A stretch of DNA of 64,000 nucleotides, taken from positions 1-64,000 of the forward strand of contig DGWD01000040.1 in assembly GCA_002395155.1 (NCBI GenBank), written 5' to 3'. Source of the stretch: Treponema sp. UBA4267 (GTDB taxonomy: Bacteria; Spirochaetota; Spirochaetia; Treponematales; Treponemataceae). Made by a program: the position numbers and the translations under genes. The notes beneath the pieces are model-generated. The model was not told the DNA's origin. It ran no database searches and was given only the letters and a program-made list of their open reading frames with translations. Of the stretch, positions 60,259 to 64,000 are shown piece by piece; within the stretch, counting starts at the first letter, position 1; each line of letters opens with the position of its first letter.

Positions 60259-60858
60259 ATGAAAAAAAGATTTGTAATACTAATAAGCCTTTTTCTCCAT
60301 CTCTTTCCGGCCCTTTTACAAGCACAAGCCCTTGCCGGTTCCTACTACGACTTTTTGGATGCCACCAAAGATATGCCTGCAGGTCACGACAAAACCCAAC
60401 TCATCATATACCGGCCACAAAACTCAGAAATTATAAATGAAATCCGTTGTTTTTTGCGTATAGAAGATGAAGATGGAAAAGATATAACCTACGACACCTC
60501 AAAAATAAACGCTACTTATGAATGGACAAATTCAAATCCAGATGTGATTTTTAAGTACAAAAAGACATACTGGCTAAGTGGTGGCTGTGCAATGCATTTA
60601 AAACTCAAAAAAGGAAAATACAAAATATCTTTTTATACTCCAATCGATAAACAAAACAACTGGATCTATCCAATATCAGACACAAAACCCTTTCAGTGGG
60701 AGTCGAATGTTTTTGAATACAATACCGAAAATCCAATAAAAGTAATTTTTTTAGTACCAACTGCAAACGATAATGGTTTTTACAACGGTGGTTGGTACAT
60801 AGACTATAAAGCCCCTGTATATTTAAAACAGCAAGCCCTTCCAAAAAGACAGGAATAA
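60259..60858 (+). CDS. Exported protein, unknown function
   Basis: 199 residues. Signal peptide MKKRFVILISLFLHLFPALL with likely cleavage after LQAQA. The mature part (YYDFLDATKDMPAGHDKTQLIIYRPQN) is a compact beta-rich domain with YEWTNSNPDVIFKYKKTYWLSGGCAMHLKLKKGKYKISFYTP, resembling a small Ig-like or C2-like sandwich by eye. No family recognised. It ends 20 bp before the cytidine deaminase -10 box. No clear ribosome site precedes the ATG. Confidence 0.7.
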   Translation: MKKRFVILISLFLHLFPALLQAQALAGSYYDFLDATKDMPAGHDKTQLIIYRPQNSEIINEIRCFLRIEDEDGKDITYDTSKINATYEWTNSNPDVIFKYKKTYWLSGGCAMHLKLKKGKYKISFYTPIDKQNNWIYPISDTKPFQWESNVFEYNTENPIKVIFLVPTANDNGFYNGGWYIDYKAPVYLKQQALPKRQE

Positions 60859-60880
60859 ATCCCTCATCATCAATTTATTG

Positions 60881-60898
60881 TGTTATAATAAAAATATG
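60881..60898 (+). promoter_or_regulatory. Extended -10 promoter of cdd, predicted leaderless
   Basis: TGTTATAAT (60881-60889) is an extended -10; 6 nt separate it from the ATG at 60896. No ribosome site. Confidence 0.6.
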
Positions 60899-61309
60899 AC
60901 TAGTAATGAAGAATTAATTGAAAAAGCAATAAAGATGCAGGAACGTTCATACTGCCCTTATTCCCATTTCCATGTTGGAGCAGCCCTTCTTGCAAAAGAC
61001 GGACAGATTTTTACAGGCTGTAATATTGAAAATGCCGCTTATGGACCAAGCAACTGTGCAGAAAGAACTGCAATTTTTAAGGCTGTAAGTGAAGGCGTAA
61101 AAGATTTTGAAGCAATTGCCATCGTTGGTGGACCAGAAGATAAAGATGGAAAGCCTACAATTGAGGATTTTTGTCCACCATGCGGAGTTTGTCGTCAGGT
61201 TATGTCAGAATTTTGTAAAAAAGATTTCAGGATTATTCTTGCTAAAAGTCCAAAGGAGTATAAAGTTTACACATTGGAAGAACTTTTACCCCTAAGCTTC
61301 AGCCTGTAA
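60896..61309 (+). CDS. cdd: Cytidine deaminase
   Basis: 137 residues from the ATG at 60896; in-frame codons to 60878 lie over the promoter. Deaminates cytidine and deoxycytidine in pyrimidine salvage. Zinc-site motifs: GCNIENAAYGPSNCAERTAIFKA (Cys-Ala-Glu) at about 42-64 and CPPCGVCRQVMSEF (two metal Cys) at about 92-105. The N-terminal YCPYSHFHVGAALLAKDG is also characteristic. Tetrameric type length. It stands alone, convergent with the NUDIX gene on the other strand. Confidence 0.95.
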   Translation: MTSNEELIEKAIKMQERSYCPYSHFHVGAALLAKDGQIFTGCNIENAAYGPSNCAERTAIFKAVSEGVKDFEAIAIVGGPEDKDGKPTIEDFCPPCGVCRQVMSEFCKKDFRIILAKSPKEYKVYTLEELLPLSFSL

Positions 61310-61333
61310 AACTGAAAAATTTTGTAACAACTT

Positions 61334-61849
61334 TTATTTCCAGTCTATTTCTTTACCATTTAGAATTGATTTAAGAAGAAGGCCATCCTTGTAAACTAAT
61401 TTTAGCGAAAAGAATGGCTCTTTTTTATTAACAAGATCTATAAAAATTTCATCACCTTTCCAGTGGGGTAAATCATTCAGCTGAGCAATTGGAACCCACT
61501 CAAGTTCACCTTCATCACACTGGTCAGATGTAAAAAGCTTTCCAGAAAACTTATCGCACCAGAATACATGCATAAATTCGGTGTAAAAACCATCAGGGGA
61601 AGATTCATCATTACAAACAAAAGTAACTATTCCCCTGTATTCAAGTCCCTGATCCAGCAAAGTAAGGCCTGTTTCTTCCAGAACTTCCCTTTTTACACAG
61701 TCTTCCGGACTTTCTGTATTTTCAAATTTGCCACCAATTCCAATCCACTTATCCTTGTTATAATCCTTCTCTTTTTTTACACGGTGAAGCATAAGATACG
61801 AAGAGTCTTTCTGGATATAACAAAGAGTGGTGTTGATTAAAGTAGCCAT
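61334..61849 (-). CDS. NUDIX hydrolase, MutT-like
   Basis: 171 residues. The NUDIX box GGKFENTESPEDCVKREVLEETGL (key G, E-x7-REVLEETG) lies at about residues 39-62. It begins ATLINTTLCYIQKDSSYLMLHR, the usual MutT/YtkD start. It has an extra C-terminal part (FTSDQCDEGELEWVPIAQLNDLPHW) as in 8-oxo-dGTP diphosphatases. Substrate is probably an oxidised or non-canonical nucleotide. The ATG follows the purN stop by 9 bp, so it may be read from the same transcript. Confidence 0.85.
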   Translation of the reverse strand: MATLINTTLCYIQKDSSYLMLHRVKKEKDYNKDKWIGIGGKFENTESPEDCVKREVLEETGLTLLDQGLEYRGIVTFVCNDESSPDGFYTEFMHVFWCDKFSGKLFTSDQCDEGELEWVPIAQLNDLPHWKGDEIFIDLVNKKEPFFSLKLVYKDGLLLKSILNGKEIDWK

Positions 61850-61858
61850 ATTTTTAGA

Positions 61859-62479
61859 TTATTTACAGAGAAGCAAAAGTCCTTCTACAATTGCCTGATG
61901 TTCCTGAGGTGCAATTCGTTCATACAAAGTGTCAGGAGTATCATCTGGCATAACAGGTACTTTTTTCTGAATCAGGATTTTTCCACCATCACATTCACTA
62001 CTTACAAGATGGATTGTACAACCACTTTCTTTTTCGCCTGCAGCAAGCACTGCTTCATGAACATGATGGCCCCACATTCCGACTCCACCAAATTTTGGTA
62101 AAAGAGCCGGATGAAGATTTATGATTTTATCTTTATAAACTTCAAGAATATTTCCGCTTAAAACAGTAAGCCAGCCAGCCTGAACAATTACCTGAACACC
62201 ATATTCACGGCATTTTTCAAGAACTGCATCAGAAACTGCAAGTCGCTTTTCATCGCGAGATGCAGCCTTTGCTACGTCGGCTCCCATAACGGCAAATGGT
62301 GAACAGATGATGCTAGGAATTCCGGCCTTAGAAGCACGTTCCAGGGCATAGGCTTTTTTGGTATCAGAAATTACACAAACAATTTCATAAGGACACTTAT
62401 CACCTTCTTTCTGCTGATAATCAATCAGAGCCTGAAGATTTGTCCCCCCCCCACTTACCAAAACTGCTACTTTAATCAT
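61859..62479 (-). CDS. purN: Phosphoribosylglycinamide formyltransferase
   Basis: 206 residues; third step of purine synthesis, adding a formyl group from 10-formyl-THF. N-terminal VLVSGGGTNLQALIDYQ, with the catalytic Asn/His/Asp region INLHPALLPKFGG (usual NIHPSLLPxFxG) and the folate loop HLVSSECDGGKIL. One base run stands out: nine G in a row (minus strand, 62444-62452) encode the GGG, a possible slippage site. A CCTANNA array lies between this gene and purM. Confidence 0.94.
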   Translation of the reverse strand: MIKVAVLVSGGGTNLQALIDYQQKEGDKCPYEIVCVISDTKKAYALERASKAGIPSIICSPFAVMGADVAKAASRDEKRLAVSDAVLEKCREYGVQVIVQAGWLTVLSGNILEVYKDKIINLHPALLPKFGGVGMWGHHVHEAVLAAGEKESGCTIHLVSSECDGGKILIQKKVPVMPDDTPDTLYERIAPQEHQAIVEGLLLLCK

Positions 62480-62490
62480 AACTACTAACC

Positions 62491-62531
62491 CCTAAAACCT
62501 AGCACCTAAAACCTAGAACCTATCACCTAAA
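62491..62531. repeat. CCTANNA 7-bp array between purN and purM
   Basis: Five exact units (CCTAAAA, CCTAGCA, CCTAAAA, CCTAGAA, CCTATCA) and a partial sixth, ending one base before the purM stop codon. Same unit as at 354-439 and, inverted, at 63652-63683. Confidence 0.88.
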
Positions 62532-63626
62532 TTAGTCTTCAAAAAGAACAGCATCTTTCTGTCCTTTTACTTCGCCCTTAGCGTATTCAACACGACCAAT
62601 CTTATAAGCTTTCATATCTGGACAGTAATCTTTGTGATATTTATGAGCATTTTCATTGAACATTTCAAGAACTGCATCAGCTTCTTTTGCAGAAACAGCA
62701 AGAACAAAACCAATACCCATATTGAAAGTATTGTAGATAGAGTTCAAATCAGCTCCACGTTTAATCAATTCGCCAAATACTGGAGGAATGTCCCAAGAAT
62801 CACGTTTGATGATAGAAATCAACTGCTTTTTACCATCTTTAGCTTTAGGATACATACGAGGAATATTTTCGTAGAATCCACCACCAGTAACATGTACCAT
62901 ACCGTGAACTGCCTTGCGATATTTTCCGAGAACTTCCATAACAGGCTTTACATAAATGCGAGTTGGTGTAAGAAGAACTTCACCAATTTTTTTGCCAGTA
63001 TCTTTTCCATCAATAATAAATGGATCATCAAAGTTCTGAACAAGCTTACGAACCAGGCTGAACCCGTTTGAATGAACACCAGTTGAAGAAAGACCAATCA
63101 AAACATCACCATCTTTAATATTTTCACCAGTGATCATTTCTTTCTTTTCGCCAACGCCTACACCAAAACCGGCAAGGTCATATTTTCCATCATCATAGAA
63201 GTCTGGCATTTCAGCAGTTTCACCACCAAGAAGGGCACAACCTGTATCAACACAACCGTCAGCAACACCCTTTACCAGGTCAGCGGCAACATCAGCATCA
63301 AGTTTTCCACAAGCAACATAATCAAGGAAGAATGATGTCTGTACGCCTGAACACAAAATGTCATTTACACTCATAGCAACACAGTCAATTCCAACTGTAT
63401 CGTATTTCTTCATCTTGAAGGCAATGTCCAGTTTTGTACCAACGCCATCAGTTCCACTTACAATTACAGGATTTTTATATCCCTTTGGAACTTCGAACAT
63501 ACCGTTAAAACTACCCAAACCAGTCAAAAGACCTGGAATTGCAGTACGTTTTGCATGTTCCTTGTACTTATTTACCGCGCGGTAACCTTCTTCTACGTCT
63601 ACACCTGATTCTTTGTAAGATGCCAT
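62532..63626 (-). CDS. purM: Phosphoribosylformylglycinamidine cyclo-ligase
   Basis: 364 residues; closes the imidazole ring to AIR in purine synthesis. The N-terminal GVDVEEGYRAVNKYKEHA and GTDGVGTKLDIAF, CVAMSVNDILCSGVQTSFFLDY, LLGGETAEMPDFY (usual GGETAEMP) and VHVTGGGFYENIPRM are clear PurM signatures. AAAGGAGC lies 8-9 nt before the ATG. It is in a purM-purN row and flanked on both sides by CCTANNA arrays in opposite orientation. Confidence 0.96.
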   Translation of the reverse strand: MASYKESGVDVEEGYRAVNKYKEHAKRTAIPGLLTGLGSFNGMFEVPKGYKNPVIVSGTDGVGTKLDIAFKMKKYDTVGIDCVAMSVNDILCSGVQTSFFLDYVACGKLDADVAADLVKGVADGCVDTGCALLGGETAEMPDFYDDGKYDLAGFGVGVGEKKEMITGENIKDGDVLIGLSSTGVHSNGFSLVRKLVQNFDDPFIIDGKDTGKKIGEVLLTPTRIYVKPVMEVLGKYRKAVHGMVHVTGGGFYENIPRMYPKAKDGKKQLISIIKRDSWDIPPVFGELIKRGADLNSIYNTFNMGIGFVLAVSAKEADAVLEMFNENAHKYHKDYCPDMKAYKIGRVEYAKGEVKGQKDAVLFED

Positions 63627-63651
63627 TTTTTTTTGCTCCTTTCAGTCGCTT

Positions 63652-63683
63652 TAGGTTTTAGGTTTTAGGTTCTAGGTGCTAGG
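63652..63683. repeat. Inverted CCTANNA array (TAGGTTT x2, TAGGTTC, TAGGTGC, TAGG)
   Basis: Four exact 7-mers and a partial fifth lie between purM and the four-helix-bundle gene. The stop codon of that gene and its last codons (ALAPRT) lie inside the array. Confidence 0.88.
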
Positions 63684-64000
63684 GCAATGTTTAACTTTGC
63701 AAGCATCTTTGAAACTTCATCTAAAAGTCCCATAACTTCACTTAATTCTTCTTTATCCAAATAGCCGATTCTTTCGCAAATTAATAATTGAGTTTCTAAT
63801 TCAGCAGCAGAACCTTTTGCTATACCAACAAACTGTTTATATTCTTTAATTGAATTTCTAGATTTTCCTTCTGCTATATTACTGGGAATTGAAACAGCGG
63901 AACGTCGGATTTGATCACACAATGAATACCGTTCTTCTTTTGGAAGCTGTTCCATAAGCTTGTAAACAAGAACTACTAAATCCATTGATTTCTGCCATAC
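63665..64000 (-). CDS. Four-helix-bundle protein (23S rRNA intervening-sequence/Avd-like), 5' end outside window
   Basis: The frame is open to base 64000 (VWQKSMDLVVLVYKL), so it starts beyond the window; residues visible about 111. It has the family hallmarks QIRRSAVSIPSNIAEGKSRNS and SAAELETQLLICERIGYL. Proteins of this group are four-helix bundles related to the Avd accessory of diversity-generating retroelements and to proteins inside 23S rRNA intervening sequences; their job when alone is unknown. The C-terminus ALAPRT is encoded by the CCTANNA array. No reverse transcriptase is in the window. Confidence 0.88.
   Translation of the reverse strand, partial: VWQKSMDLVVLVYKLMEQLPKEERYSLCDQIRRSAVSIPSNIAEGKSRNSIKEYKQFVGIAKGSAAELETQLLICERIGYLDKEELSEVMGLLDEVSKMLAKLNIALAPRT

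Noticed and set aside
63665..64000. Diversity-generating retroelement
   Set aside because: The four-helix-bundle gene is Avd-like, but no reverse transcriptase or template/variable repeat is in the window.

Overview
The window looks like a chromosomal segment of a gut or rumen-type Treponema (Spirochaetota). The DNA is AT-rich. Lipoproteins have short spirochaete-style lipoboxes such as LSC and TGC. Single-copy housekeeping genes (asnS, guaA, parAB, rsmG, rsmE, groL, purN, purM) are mixed with genes for eating plant polysaccharides (two GH35, one inverted GH3, a GGQSNM-type esterase, galactokinase, a carbohydrate ABC importer). The genus is inferred from gene content and style, not from a database search. 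No phage, IS transposase, CRISPR array or rRNA gene was seen.

Layout. 1-5.5 kb: asnS end, a YihY-cNMP fusion, a lipoprotein, a broken guaA copy fused to another gene's tail, a DUF4160/DUF2442 pair and the intact long-form guaA. 5.7-12.5 kb (minus): a LacI-binding protein-two permeases-GH35 operon with a palindromic operator. 12.5-17.0 kb: CBS-type pyrophosphatase, galactokinase, and an amino-acid:cation symporter behind a glycine riboswitch. 17.2-17.7 kb: hairpin repeats, tRNA-Cys and a candidate small RNA. 17.7-20.7 kb: a single-chain ECF transporter (A-A-T) with a NUDIX gene. 20.8-33.3 kb: a second LacI gene, M18 aminopeptidase, parAB, rRNA methyltransferases, envelope proteins, an aminotransferase and an Lrp regulator. 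33.4-42.8 kb: DUF362 ferredoxin-like protein, GH3, GH35, rubredoxin, AMP ligase, HD-GYP. 43-50.6 kb: hisG-hisB-SGNH-rnhA, exported proteins, tyrA, an outer-membrane-type protein. 50.6-64 kb: groL, esterase plus two-component system, a FakB-FakA-PlsY-CdsA lipid cluster, cytidine deaminase, purN, purM and a partial four-helix-bundle gene.

How it works together. GH35/GH3 enzymes, the importer and galactokinase point to scavenging of galactose- and glucose-containing oligosaccharides. A near-identical 17-bp palindrome before the second GH35 gene and before an exported barrel-like protein suggests one repressor controls both. FakB/FakA make acyl-phosphate for PlsY, and CdsA continues toward phospholipids, in one gene row.

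The less ordinary signals are: (i) seven genes whose -10 box lies 6-7 nt before the start codon, which predicts leaderless mRNAs; (ii) arrays of an exact 7-bp unit CCTANNA at three places, one of which encodes the C-terminus of a four-helix-bundle protein; (iii) strong hairpins with short TCCT/TTCC/TTAC-type loops between genes; (iv) duplicated gene ends at groL, the DUF362 gene and guaA; (v) a plus-strand unit of three tandem hairpin/T-run structures that may be a small RNA. I found no multi-gene system that I could call a wholly new defence or mobile system.
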